Below, one piece after another: positions 1-8,949 of a stretch of 8,949 bases of DNA. This DNA comes from Cyclobacteriaceae bacterium (GTDB lineage: Bacteria > Bacteroidota > Bacteroidia > Cytophagales > Cyclobacteriaceae), in the NCBI GenBank assembly GCA_013140395.1, contig JABFSY010000501.1:1-8949 (forward strand). The letters are read 5' to 3'. Position 1 is the stretch's first letter; each line of letters opens with the position of its first letter. The notes under the pieces are model-generated. The model was not told the origin of the DNA. It saw only the letters and a program-made list of their open reading frames with translations, and did no database searches. The position numbers were made by a program, and so were the translations under genes.

Positions 1-660
1 GAAGTAAACGAGGCCTATGAGATACTGAGTGATCCACAGCGTAAGTTCGACTATGATCGACTGTTGAAAGGCGATGATCAGCCTACTACCGAACCCGCAC
101 CCGCTAACCATCGAGATCCACGCTACCGGCCCAAACCACCTGGTTTTGTGGTCAATCGAAGTTCTAAGAAAAAGGAGTTGATCAACTTGATGCAGGGCTA
201 TCTTCCACATGCTTTGGTCTCCTCGCGTATTGCATTGGGTTGCGTTTTTATTCTGGTACTCGATTTTGTTCTTCCCGTTAGTCGAAAAACCGAGAAGTTG
301 GTAGGAGACTACGGTGTTTATAATCGATATGGGCAAACAGGCACAGAGTTACAAGCAGCGGATGGAAGTACATATAAGTTGGGGAAAAAAACATCAGGTA
401 TTTTAAGACCAAACGATACGGTGGTGATTTGCCAGTCGCCACTATTAGCAGTGCCAAAACGAGTTGAAACCCAGTCAGGAGATGCACGAAATAGAATTCC
501 GGTTTCTATTTACGGAAATTTTATTTTCTTCCCTGCTCTTTGGCTCATTACGTCAACACTAGGTTCGTTCTATAAAAAAGGAATAGAATTTCGGTTTAAT
601 CTAGGCGTGATAAATTTGTTGCTCGGAATTTTCAATCTCATAATGCTACTCATTAGCTAA
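1..660 (+). CDS. Membrane-anchored J-domain (DnaJ-like) protein, 5' truncated
   Basis: Only the last 219 residues are in the window; the reading frame is open to the left edge, so the start and most of the J-domain are missing. The first 22 or so residues (EVNEAYEILSDPQRKFDYDR) match the end of a J-domain, helices III-IV. The HPD motif that stimulates Hsp70 ATPase would lie upstream. A Pro-rich basic linker follows, then a hydrophobic segment at about residues 72-94 and two more at about 172-191 and 203-219. The loop between the first and second segments (about 95-170) is polar and has no domain I recognise. The likely role is a membrane-tethered co-chaperone that recruits DnaK to the inner membrane; the client is unknown. 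It sits 6 bp upstream of a SUI1-like gene, so the two are probably co-transcribed. An internal TTG at 64 could be mistaken for a start, but the J-domain similarity runs upstream of it. Confidence 0.85.
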   Translation, partial: EVNEAYEILSDPQRKFDYDRLLKGDDQPTTEPAPANHRDPRYRPKPPGFVVNRSSKKKELINLMQGYLPHALVSSRIALGCVFILVLDFVLPVSRKTEKLVGDYGVYNRYGQTGTELQAADGSTYKLGKKTSGILRPNDTVVICQSPLLAVPKRVETQSGDARNRIPVSIYGNFIFFPALWLITSTLGSFYKKGIEFRFNLGVINLLLGIFNLIMLLIS

Positions 661-666
661 TACGAT

Positions 667-1014
667 ATGACAAAAAAAAACGACTGGAAGAATCGCGAGG
701 GTGTTGTTTATTCTACCAAGCAAGATTTTGAATTTAAATACGATGCAGCAGAGCAAACAAAAACGTTGCCTCCCCAGCAACAGAATTTAAAAGTACAGTT
801 AGATACGAGTGGGCGTGCAGGCAAGCAAGTCACATTAGTGTCGGGTTTTATCGGGCAAAACTCTGACCTGGAACAGCTGACCAAATTATTAAAATCAAAA
901 TGTGGGGTGGGTGGTTCCGCCAAAGAGGGTGTCATTTTAGTACAGGGAGACGTGCGCACAAAAATTTTTGATCTTCTTGTCAAAGAAGGATACAAAGTAA
1001 AAAAGGTAGGTTAA
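667..1014 (+). CDS. SUI1/eIF1-like translation factor (YciH family)
   Basis: This 115-residue protein has the usual length for bacterial YciH/SUI1 proteins. The first 40 residues are a variable, probably flexible leader. The SUI1 fold covers about residues 41-112, with the basic loop RAGKQVTLVSGF (50-61), the Gly-rich KSKCGVGGSAKEG segment (76-88) and the strand ILVQGD (90-95) followed by a C-terminal helix. eIF1 guards start-codon selection in eukaryotes. E. coli YciH has been reported to influence initiation fidelity, but the role in Bacteroidota is not established. The ATG lies 6 bp after the preceding stop and has no Shine-Dalgarno sequence. It is probably translated from the J-domain operon. 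It ends 8 bp from the convergent gene at 1023, so the transcripts must meet or overlap. Confidence 0.92.
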   Translation: MTKKNDWKNREGVVYSTKQDFEFKYDAAEQTKTLPPQQQNLKVQLDTSGRAGKQVTLVSGFIGQNSDLEQLTKLLKSKCGVGGSAKEGVILVQGDVRTKIFDLLVKEGYKVKKVG

Positions 1015-1022
1015 ATGTACCC

Positions 1023-1355
1023 TTAGGCGCTATTCCGGAGTTCCTGGTTATAGGCCTTCTGCCAGTCACGCATTTCTTTTACCAACGCCTCTTCGCTTGC
1101 AGTAAAGTCTCCAGCATTTGAATCTTGTGCTGCCGCCATGTCCGGATAAAACCTCAATCGGTACTTAAATATTGTTTTAGCTGTGATTGCTTTTTTAAAC
1201 TCACGTAGCTGAGCTCTGTCATTAATCCAGAAAAGAGAAAATTCATTTTCCGACCCTGATCCTGGCAGAAATGAAAAGCCAGATTTTTCAAGATGTCTAC
1301 TCACTTCAGCTTCAAAACCGATATTTCCTTTTACGTAAACTGTTGTCCAACTCAT
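1023..1355 (-). CDS. Small uncharacterised protein, 110 aa
   Basis: I cannot assign a function. The protein is cytoplasmic by appearance, with no signal peptide or membrane segment. Its N-terminal half (WTTVYVKG, then a predicted helix and strand) resembles a compact alpha/beta fold. A conserved-looking core, LREFKKAI...FKYRLRFYPD, lies at about residues 50-71, and the C-terminus is a charged helix containing Trp and Tyr. From memory, similar short proteins starting with WTTVYV.G and carrying a KYRLRFY motif occur in other Cytophagales, so I think it is a real lineage-restricted family rather than a chance frame. It starts at ATG and ends 8 bp from the convergent SUI1-like gene. It is separated from the upstream ABC-F gene by 180 bp that includes a hairpin, so it may have its own promoter, but I see no perfect TAnnTTTG element there. 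Confidence 0.75.
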   Translation of the reverse strand: MSWTTVYVKGNIGFEAEVSRHLEKSGFSFLPGSGSENEFSLFWINDRAQLREFKKAITAKTIFKYRLRFYPDMAAAQDSNAGDFTASEEALVKEMRDWQKAYNQELRNSA

Positions 1356-1486
1356 AAATTGACGACTCTCGACTGCACTTTCTTTTTAAAACCTTAACTT
1401 TTCCAAATTAATCCCTGTAGTTCTGGATTTATGGAGTAGTTTGTACTGTTGAGAGAAAATTCTCTAGAAACGGATAGGTTTAAAGT

Positions 1487-1506
1487 CCCTTCATTTACGT
1501 GAAGGG
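1487..1506 (-). terminator. Inverted repeat, possible weak terminator downstream of the ABC-F gene
   Basis: CCCTTCA and TGAAGGG form a perfect 7-bp stem around a 6-nt loop. It lies about 30 nt after the ABC-F stop on the minus strand. No real U-tract follows (the next bases on that strand are ACTTTAAACC), so intrinsic termination would be weak. It could instead stabilise an mRNA end or be an operator for the 110-aa gene. A second, AT-rich inverted repeat (AGAGAA-AA-TTCTCT, 1452-1465) lies just beyond it. Nothing else is recognisable in 1356-1535. Confidence 0.35.
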
Positions 1507-1535
1507 CTACCAATTAGTTTCATTTTTCTTTTCGA

Positions 1536-3161
<1,626 letters not shown>

Positions 3162-3175
3162 TCAAAAATGAGGCG

Positions 3176-3183
3176 CAAAGGTA
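3176..3183 (-). promoter_or_regulatory. Bacteroidota-type -7 promoter element for the ABC-F gene
   Basis: The minus strand reads TACCTTTG (followed by CGCC), a perfect match to the Bacteroidota primary-sigma -7 consensus TAnnTTTG. It begins 28 bp before the ABC-F ATG at 3155, which would give a short leader of roughly 15 nt. I do not see a clear TTTG-type -33 element at the expected 19-23 bp upstream, so strength is uncertain. The element lies inside the 57-bp gap after the PorE-like stop, which suggests the ABC-F gene can be transcribed independently. Confidence 0.55.
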
Positions 3184-3212
3184 GGGAAACCCTGCGACAT
3201 GACCTTGCCCCG

Positions 3213-5177
3213 TCACTCTTTAACAATTTCGAATTCTACCCTACGGTTCAATTGTTTGTGTTCTTCGGTCTCTTCTTGCATTACAATCGGTTTCGAACTT
3301 CCGTAGCCTACAGGTATGATGTGCTCGTCCTTCACTTTAAATTGCTGAATCAAATAAGATTTGATAGCATTTGCCCGATCTTGCGAGAGCTTGAGATTCA
3401 GACTCTCATTGCCCGCGGAGTCAGTGTGGCCTGAGATTTTAAGGGTCACCTTAGGGTGATCAACAAGGAAGTTTCCAATTTTATTTAGATCTGCATACAT
3501 CGTTGGCAGGATATCTGCTTTTCCATTTTCGAATTCTACAGAACGAAAAGCGATTTTTGACTCAAGCGGCTGACCGATCCGATTTATTTCTGTTTCCCCA
3601 TCGAGAAAAAAAACTTCTTCAATTCGAAAAAAGTCATCGCCTTGTATCACTAACAAGTACTTTCGCTTGTTAATTAGATCAAAACCAAATGAGCCATCCG
3701 CTTGAATATATTGAGGTGCCACTTCTACCGCAGAATCTAGGTCGATGACGGATACAATGCCCCCCAAGGGTTTTCCATTCTGGTCAATTAGAGAACCTTT
3801 CAAATGAGTTCTTGCCATGGGTTGCGCTTCCATAGGCACCGGAAAGGAATAGAGGTCCAGGTTCTTTTTATCGTCCTCATTCGACCGTGCGTAATAAAGA
3901 TCATGTGATTTAGAATCGATAGTAAAATAATATTCATCGCCACCTCCATTCACCAAAGGGCCAATATTTTTTGGTTCACTCCATCTTTTATTTTGCTCGT
4001 AGCTTTTGTAAATATCGAACCCGCCAAAATTTAACGGATGCCCATTTGAACTAAAATAAAGCGTGTTGTGGCGGTGGTGAAAAAACGGACTGACTTCACT
4101 ATTGACGGTGTTCAACACCGGACCAGCATTTTTTGCTTGTGTCCAGTTGCCTGCTCTATCTTTTACGGAAAAGTAAATATCAGAAAGACCAAAGCCGCCA
4201 GAACGATTCGAAGCAAAAAATAAAGTGTCGCCTCGATGTGAAAGAGATGGATGCGAATCCCAGCCGCTACTATTGACGGTAGGACCAAGATTTTTCACAT
4301 CTGTCCAGGCGCTATCTTTTCCGAGCTTTGCGAAGTAGAGATCACAATTTCCTAATGATCCGGGCGCACCACAGCGAGAGAAGTACAAAAATTTTCCATC
4401 CTGGCTGAGACAGGCACTGCCCTCATTGTAGTTGGTGTTGATTGTTTTAAACTCTTCCGTATGTGCCCAGTGCCCATCCACTTTCAGCGCATAAAAAAGA
4501 TCTTCGTTATAGTTTCGTGATTCATGAGGCTTTCTTTTAGAGGTGAAGAGGAGGACATAGTCAACATTACCCATAGAGGGGCCATAATCTTCTTTGGTTG
4601 AGTTGATGTCTTCTCCCATATTTACTAAAACCGAGTGGGGTGGGCGCAGTGTGTCTATTTCTTTTCTATAATCTACCAGTTTGTAGTAGAAATCGAGAGG
4701 AACATAATTTTCTTTTTTTTCAGTCTCTACTGCATCATACTTTTTATAAAGTTGTTTGATATCGATGCCTTGTTGATGGTGCTTCAGTACGAGTTTATAA
4801 AGCGAAAGTGTTTCCTTTTTTGAACCGTATTTTTCAGAAAGTTGTGCCAATTTCCATAGCAATGGAACACTTTTCGCGAAATTCTCGATGCCGAAGTTTC
4901 GGACGTAATCTTTTAAAGCACTATACATGCCTTCTTGTGTTTCTGGCGTATCGAGTGTTTTTATACGGCTCAGCTTTTGGGCATCCGAATAATACTTGAT
5001 TTTATTTAAGTTCGGAAAGTCTATAATGTCATTCTGACCGTCTGAGCCAACTTCTTTTAACTGGAAGGAACCACCGTCCTTTAATTTCTTTTGCTTCTGC
5101 CCAAAACAATCCCTTGACACGATACCTGTAAACAGGAACAGAATGATCGCAATTCGCAGATTAACCCACTTACTCAT
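3213..5177 (-). CDS. PorE-like envelope protein: PD40 beta-propeller plus OmpA peptidoglycan-binding domain
   Basis: The protein has 654 residues from the ATG at 5177; a GTG three codons upstream (5186) is the alternative start. Residues 1-26 form a signal peptide (hydrophobic IAIILFLFTGIV, probable cleavage between G26 and Q27). A Cys is present at 24, but SRDC is not a lipobox. Then come a helical TPR-like region (about 79-157) and five PD40/WD40-like propeller repeats (about 198-443, with motifs such as LYFS, LFFASNRSGGFG and DIYFS). A carboxypeptidase-regulatory-like beta domain (about 457-517) and an OmpA C-terminal domain (about 538-652) follow. The OmpA domain has GHTD (583-586) and NLKLSQDRANAI (594-605), including the Asp586 and Arg601 expected to bind diaminopimelate in peptidoglycan. 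The order and length match PorE of the type IX secretion system (TPR, propeller, CRD, OmpA). Bacteroidota carry several paralogs of this layout and no PorP/SprF gene is adjacent, so the T9SS link is inference. Confidence 0.88.
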   Translation of the reverse strand: MSKWVNLRIAIILFLFTGIVSRDCFGQKQKKLKDGGSFQLKEVGSDGQNDIIDFPNLNKIKYYSDAQKLSRIKTLDTPETQEGMYSALKDYVRNFGIENFAKSVPLLWKLAQLSEKYGSKKETLSLYKLVLKHHQQGIDIKQLYKKYDAVETEKKENYVPLDFYYKLVDYRKEIDTLRPPHSVLVNMGEDINSTKEDYGPSMGNVDYVLLFTSKRKPHESRNYNEDLFYALKVDGHWAHTEEFKTINTNYNEGSACLSQDGKFLYFSRCGAPGSLGNCDLYFAKLGKDSAWTDVKNLGPTVNSSGWDSHPSLSHRGDTLFFASNRSGGFGLSDIYFSVKDRAGNWTQAKNAGPVLNTVNSEVSPFFHHRHNTLYFSSNGHPLNFGGFDIYKSYEQNKRWSEPKNIGPLVNGGGDEYYFTIDSKSHDLYYARSNEDDKKNLDLYSFPVPMEAQPMARTHLKGSLIDQNGKPLGGIVSVIDLDSAVEVAPQYIQADGSFGFDLINKRKYLLVIQGDDFFRIEEVFFLDGETEINRIGQPLESKIAFRSVEFENGKADILPTMYADLNKIGNFLVDHPKVTLKISGHTDSAGNESLNLKLSQDRANAIKSYLIQQFKVKDEHIIPVGYGSSKPIVMQEETEEHKQLNRRVEFEIVKE

Positions 5178-5317
5178 GAAACGCACGTTCTGACACCCTC
5201 GAAAATTGGGTTAATTTTAACACATTACCAAAACGATGGCACAGGTATTGTCTATTATGGCGACTTTGACTTTTAGTTGCAGACGGTCGTTTTTTATGTC
5301 ATATTGGCATTGAATCT
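5178..5317. promoter_or_regulatory. Divergent control region between PorE-like gene and lon
   Basis: These 140 bp separate two oppositely directed starts and must contain both promoters. I found no perfect TAnnTTTG element on either strand, so no start site can be assigned. A short AT-rich inverted repeat, GTTAA-TT-TTAAC (5210-5221), sits about 35 bp from the PorE-like ATG and could be an operator or chance. There is no CIRCE-like repeat, the operator used by HrcA in heat-shock control. The lon ATG at 5318 has no Shine-Dalgarno sequence upstream, as usual in this phylum. Confidence 0.5.
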
Positions 5318-7774
5318 ATGTTTAGAAATTTAGCATCACATCAGGCGCAGGAAGATTCCGAGGAGTTGATTCAATTAATCAATCCTGAGCAGGAAATGGA
5401 TATCAAACCGGAAGATCTTCCCGAAGAGCTTTCAATCCTACCTATTAAAAACACCGTTTTATTTCCGGGGGTAGTTATTCCCATCACCGTCACTCGTCAA
5501 AAATCTATTCGCCTTATTAAAAAGGCTTATCAGGGCAATCGCATTATTGGTGTGATTGCGCAAAAAAATAAACTGGCAGAGGAGCCGGGTATTGAAGACT
5601 TGTATCGGTTCGGCACTGTGGCGCGTATCATTAAAATGCTCGTGCTACCTGATGGAAATACAACTATTATCATTCAGGGAAAGAACCGCTTTGCCATTAA
5701 AGAATATGTGCAGGAGGAACCATTTCTTACAGCAAAGATAGAATTGCAGCAAGAGATGAAGCTGGATTTGGAAAGCAAAGAAGTAAAAGCCTTGATTCAA
5801 TCATTGAAAGACGCTGCTTCTAAAATTCTAAAGCTCAATCCCGAAATCCCGCAGGAAGCTCAGATTGCGTTAGATAACATGCAGAGCATGGCCTTCCTGG
5901 TTCATTTTCTCGCCTCCAATTTAAATGTAGATGTAACGGATAAACAAAAGATACTAGAAACAAACAACCTGATTGAACGCGCTACACTTTTGTTGCAGCA
6001 CATGCTAAAGGAAATCCAGATGCTGGAGATCAAGCATGAGATTCAAAAGAAAGTGCACACTGATATTGACCAGCAGCAACGCGATTATTTTTTGCGCCAA
6101 CAAATAAAGGTACTGCAGGACGAATTGGGTTTTGATGGGCCCGATAAGGAGATCGAAAAACTGCGCAAGCGCGGGGCTGAAAAAAAATGGCCTAAGGCAG
6201 CTGCAGAGCACTTTGCAAAAGAGCTTGATAAACTGCAACGTACAAATCCACAAGCTCCCGATTTTCCTATAGCGATGAACTATGCAGAGTTCATGTTGGA
6301 TATGCCGTGGGAGGAGTACACGACAGATAATTTTGATTTGAAGAATGCAAAGAAAATTTTAGACAAAGATCATTTTGGGCTAGAAAAAGTAAAGAACCGC
6401 ATTCTGGAGTACCTGGCTGTTTTGAAGTTGAAACAAAATATGAAGGGTCCCATTCTGTGTTTATATGGCCCACCTGGTGTTGGTAAAACATCGCTTGGAA
6501 AATCTATTGCCAAAGCATTGGGAAGAAACTACATCCGCATGTCGTTAGGCGGAGTTCATGATGAGGCAGAAATTCGGGGGCATCGCAAAACCTATATTGG
6601 CGCTATGCCGGGGAAAATATTGGCAAATTTAAAAAAGGCAAAATCGTCTAACCCGGTTTTTGTCTTGGATGAGATTGATAAAGTTCGTTCTGAATTCCGA
6701 GGTGATCCATCATCCGCATTGTTAGAGGTGTTGGATCCGGAACAGAACAACGCATTCGGAGATAACTATTTAGAGGTCGAATACGATCTGTCGAAAGTAC
6801 TTTTCATAGCAACGGCCAATTCATTAGACACCATTCAACCCGCTTTGCGCGATCGAATGGAGATTATTGAATTAACGGGTTATACGGTTGAAGAAAAATT
6901 GCAAATCGCAATAAAACATTTGGTGCCCAAACAACTGAAGGAACACGGCCTTGGTGTGACTGAGGCCAAGTTTGAGAAAGAGGCGCTATTGAAAGTAATC
7001 GAAAGCTATACGCGTGAGTCTGGGGTAAGGGGTTTAGAGCGGAAGATTGGTTCGGTGATTCGTAGCATTGCCAAAACAAAGGCGATGGAGGAAGAGTTTG
7101 AAAAGTCTATCACTTCTGCTTTTGTTGTAAAAACATTGGGTGCGGAAATTTTTGATGAGGAACTCTATCAAGGCAACGAAATTGCAGGAGTGGTAACGGG
7201 GTTGGCCTGGACACAAGTGGGTGGAGATATTTTATTTATTGAATCTAGTTTGAGCAGGGGTAAAGGTGCGTTGACGATCTCAGGTCAATTGGGCGATGTG
7301 ATGAAGGAGTCTGCTATGGCGGCCTTGTCTTATTTAAAATCAAATGCCGAGTCATTAGGGATCGATCACCGGGTTTTTCAACAATATGACTTGCATATCC
7401 ACGTTCCCGCAGGCGCTGTTCCAAAAGACGGTCCATCAGCAGGAATTACTATGTTGACATCATTGGCTTCGATTTTCACTCAACGCAAAGTGAAATCCAA
7501 TCTGGCTATGACTGGCGAGATCACACTTCGCGGAAAAGTATTACCAGTAGGTGGCATCAAAGAAAAAATCTTGGCGGCCAAACGCAGTGGAATCAAGGAA
7601 ATTATTCTAAGCGCGAAAAATAAGCGCGACATTGATGAGATTGAGAAACACTATATCAAAGGCCTGTCTTTTCATTATGTAGAATCTGTAGAGCAGGTTT
7701 TGAAGATTGCGCTTTTGAAAGATAAAGTAGAGAAGCCAATGACTTTTATACTTGAAAATCAAAAAGCGCCTTAA
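5318..7774 (+). CDS. lon: ATP-dependent protease Lon (LonA type)
   Basis: Lon is a cytoplasmic homo-hexameric serine protease that unfolds and degrades damaged and selected regulatory proteins. The 818-residue sequence is complete and of usual bacterial LonA length. The N-terminal substrate-recognition domain starts at about residue 38 ([14 protein letters not shown]) and runs to about 240, followed by a coiled-coil segment (about 240-310). The AAA+ module has Walker A GPPGVGKT (384-391), Walker B VFVLDEID (447-454), sensor-1 Asn501 in ATANS and an Arg at 511-513. The protease domain has the catalytic Ser707 in KDGPSAG and, 43 residues on, Lys750 in GGIKEK, the same spacing as Ser679/Lys722 in E. 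coli. A 35-residue acidic extension precedes the Lon-N domain. It is probably monocistronic: divergent from the PorE-like gene and convergent with the kinase-like gene 63 bp on. The 63-bp gap has only a 4-bp-stem hairpin, so no terminator is called. Confidence 0.97.
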   Translation: MFRNLASHQAQEDSEELIQLINPEQEMDIKPEDLPEELSILPIKNTVLFPGVVIPITVTRQKSIRLIKKAYQGNRIIGVIAQKNKLAEEPGIEDLYRFGTVARIIKMLVLPDGNTTIIIQGKNRFAIKEYVQEEPFLTAKIELQQEMKLDLESKEVKALIQSLKDAASKILKLNPEIPQEAQIALDNMQSMAFLVHFLASNLNVDVTDKQKILETNNLIERATLLLQHMLKEIQMLEIKHEIQKKVHTDIDQQQRDYFLRQQIKVLQDELGFDGPDKEIEKLRKRGAEKKWPKAAAEHFAKELDKLQRTNPQAPDFPIAMNYAEFMLDMPWEEYTTDNFDLKNAKKILDKDHFGLEKVKNRILEYLAVLKLKQNMKGPILCLYGPPGVGKTSLGKSIAKALGRNYIRMSLGGVHDEAEIRGHRKTYIGAMPGKILANLKKAKSSNPVFVLDEIDKVRSEFRGDPSSALLEVLDPEQNNAFGDNYLEVEYDLSKVLFIATANSLDTIQPALRDRMEIIELTGYTVEEKLQIAIKHLVPKQLKEHGLGVTEAKFEKEALLKVIESYTRESGVRGLERKIGSVIRSIAKTKAMEEEFEKSITSAFVVKTLGAEIFDEELYQGNEIAGVVTGLAWTQVGGDILFIESSLSRGKGALTISGQLGDVMKESAMAALSYLKSNAESLGIDHRVFQQYDLHIHVPAGAVPKDGPSAGITMLTSLASIFTQRKVKSNLAMTGEITLRGKVLPVGGIKEKILAAKRSGIKEIILSAKNKRDIDEIEKHYIKGLSFHYVESVEQVLKIALLKDKVEKPMTFILENQKAP

Positions 7775-7837
7775 TCAGTTTTCGTGTTAAAGCACGGTTC
7801 TCATTCCCTGGCGAGTCAAGGATAGTACGATGCAGTT

Positions 7838-8949
7838 TCAGTTGCTTTTTGGCGGCTCTGTCTTGTCTATAGCGGCCATAACATCATGAATAATCACATC
7901 CAGATTTTTTGCTGATTGATCGAGGTGTTTGATAAGTATTTTATCTTCTTCAGGTACGTTCATTTTGTGCATCAGGTCGACCAAGCCAAGTATTGTTGAC
8001 AAGGGAGACCTGAGCTTGTGTGCGGTAATGAATGCGTAATCTGCCAGCGCCTTGTTCTTATTTTCAAGTTCTTTTGTTCTGTCTTTGACTATATTTTCTA
8101 GATTGTTATTAATGGACAGAATCTCGTCTGATTGAGCTTCAATTTCTGCTTTTTGTTCTTTGAGTTGTCGGTGATCTTTTAATTGCTTTCGATAGAGCAA
8201 ACCGATAACCAGTAGAAGAGCGGAGCCCGTAGCTACAATGATCATAAAGAACTTTTGCTTTTGGTTTTTTTCGTCAATCTCCATTTGCTGAACCCTGATC
8301 TCCATTTGTTGAATATCCTTTTCCTTATTCAGTAGACTTACTTCGTTTTCAGGTGTAAACGTCTCCATAAAATGGTACAGGTCGATATTAATATAATTGG
8401 CAATAATAAATTCGATTTGTTGCTTGAATTCTCCACTGGTGAAATACTCATTCAATGGAACATCCCAGTCGCTATTTAATGGCAATCCAATTCCACGTCC
8501 TTCGTATCTTTTAGTAAGATAGTTTTGTCGATTTAGCTTTGTCAGCCCTTTGTCAAGGTTCAGCAGATAGACAGGCAAGTTGAGATATCCGAAACTATTT
8601 GTACGCTGGCTTAGCAACTTGATTAGCTCGACACTTCCCCCCGTATATTCGATTTTAAACTGCATGTTGTTTTCGTCCCGTAGCTGAGTCAATTCTTTTT
8701 CTAAGACTGTTCCTTGAGCTGTCAAAGCAGTTGCGCCTTTTAGGTTTTTTTTTAGGTCATCCTTCGACCTAACAATGGGGATATCAGGAGTGGAGACGAG
8801 CACCGCAATGTCGGCCATATACGAAGGTGAGAACTTCATGAAGCCTTTCCTTTCTTCCGTGAATGAGAATCCCGCGATGCCAAAGCGGTTTTTGTTTGAT
8901 GTACTCTTAACTCGTTCTAGTACGTCTACAAATCGTTCTTCCTTCACCC
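7838..8949 (-). CDS. SBP-like sensor with HisKA phosphoacceptor domain but no kinase catalytic domain (5' partial)
   Basis: The frame is open to the window's right edge, so the N-terminus (signal peptide and first lobe of the sensor) is missing. Residues below count from the GTG at 8947, which is unlikely to be the true start. Residues 1-188 look like a family 3 extracellular solute-binding domain (GIAGFSFTEERKGFMKFSPSYM at 23-44, usually SITPER..DFS.PY). A charged coiled coil (about 203-231), one membrane helix (about 233-252) and a second coiled coil (about 255-300, with the linker NNNLENIVKDRTKEL) follow. A HisKA-like helix pair (about 301-360) contains FITAHKLRSPL, so His310 is the candidate phosphoacceptor. 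The protein ends nine residues later with no N, G1, F or G2 boxes of a HATPase domain, and only 63 bp remain before lon, so the domain is absent, not frameshifted. It may be a scaffold or an acceptor for another kinase. The ligand (amino acid or similar) is unknown. Confidence 0.82.
   Translation of the reverse strand, partial: VKEERFVDVLERVKSTSNKNRFGIAGFSFTEERKGFMKFSPSYMADIAVLVSTPDIPIVRSKDDLKKNLKGATALTAQGTVLEKELTQLRDENNMQFKIEYTGGSVELIKLLSQRTNSFGYLNLPVYLLNLDKGLTKLNRQNYLTKRYEGRGIGLPLNSDWDVPLNEYFTSGEFKQQIEFIIANYINIDLYHFMETFTPENEVSLLNKEKDIQQMEIRVQQMEIDEKNQKQKFFMIIVATGSALLLVIGLLYRKQLKDHRQLKEQKAEIEAQSDEILSINNNLENIVKDRTKELENKNKALADYAFITAHKLRSPLSTILGLVDLMHKMNVPEEDKILIKHLDQSAKNLDVIIHDVMAAIDKTEPPKSN
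8277..8313 (-). repeat. 21-nt-period direct repeat encoding a duplicated heptad
   Basis: Two 16-nt copies (8277-8292 and 8298-8313) differ at one base and are offset by 21 nt. They encode QQMEI twice, in IQQMEIR-VQQMEID (residues 212-225 counted from the GTG at 8947). The 7-residue step fits one coiled-coil heptad just before the membrane helix, so this looks like a recent in-frame duplication that lengthens the helix by two turns. Confidence 0.7.

Noticed and set aside
1385..1450. TTAATTTG on the minus strand as promoter of the 110-aa gene
   Set aside because: One mismatch to TAnnTTTG, no -33 element and about 48 bp from the ATG; not distinguishable from chance in AT-rich DNA.
5178..5186. 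GTG at 5186 as the start of the PorE-like protein
   Set aside because: It adds only three residues before an ATG that gives a normal signal peptide; kept only as an alternative.
6005..6253. Minus-strand frame within lon
   Set aside because: Antisense shadow of the lon coiled-coil region; no independent support.
7783..7796. Hairpin CGTG-TTAAAG-CACG after lon
   Set aside because: Only a 4-bp stem and no T-tract, too weak to call a terminator.
7838..8949. Frameshifted or pseudogenised full histidine kinase
   Set aside because: No remnant of a HATPase domain in any frame after the stop; lon ends 63 bp away and the upstream frame is intact.

Overview
The window looks like ordinary chromosome from a Bacteroidota bacterium, most likely of the Cytophagales type. 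The grounds are a PorE-like outer-membrane/peptidoglycan protein (PD40 propeller plus OmpA domain), a YbiT-type ABC-F protein of the form I recall from this phylum, a start-proximal TACCTTTG promoter element, no clear Shine-Dalgarno sequences, and moderate GC. I see no mobile element, CRISPR array, tRNA or rRNA. Coding density is high and the longest gene-free stretch is 180 bp.

Layout. Positions 1-1014 (+) hold the 3' end of a membrane-anchored J-domain protein, followed 6 bp later by a small SUI1/eIF1-like translation factor, probably one operon. Positions 1023-5177 (-) hold three genes, in transcription order: a PorE-like envelope protein, a YbiT-like ABC-F ATPase (57 bp later, with its own probable promoter), and a small uncharacterised protein (180 bp later, after a hairpin). 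A 140-bp divergent control region separates this block from lon (5318-7774, +), a complete ATP-dependent protease gene. lon converges on the last gene (7838 to the window edge, -). That gene encodes a signalling protein with a periplasmic substrate-binding-protein-like sensor, one membrane helix, a coiled coil and a histidine phosphoacceptor domain, but no catalytic ATPase domain. Its 5' end lies outside the window.

How the genes relate. Several concern protein quality and translation (J-domain co-chaperone, SUI1-like factor, ABC-F ribosome factor, Lon), and two concern the envelope or sensing. The sequence does not show that they act as one system. I did not find a convincing new multi-gene system. 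The two points most worth a second look are the half-degenerate ATP sites of the ABC-F protein and the kinase-like protein that has a phosphoacceptor helix but no kinase domain and no acidic residue after its histidine.
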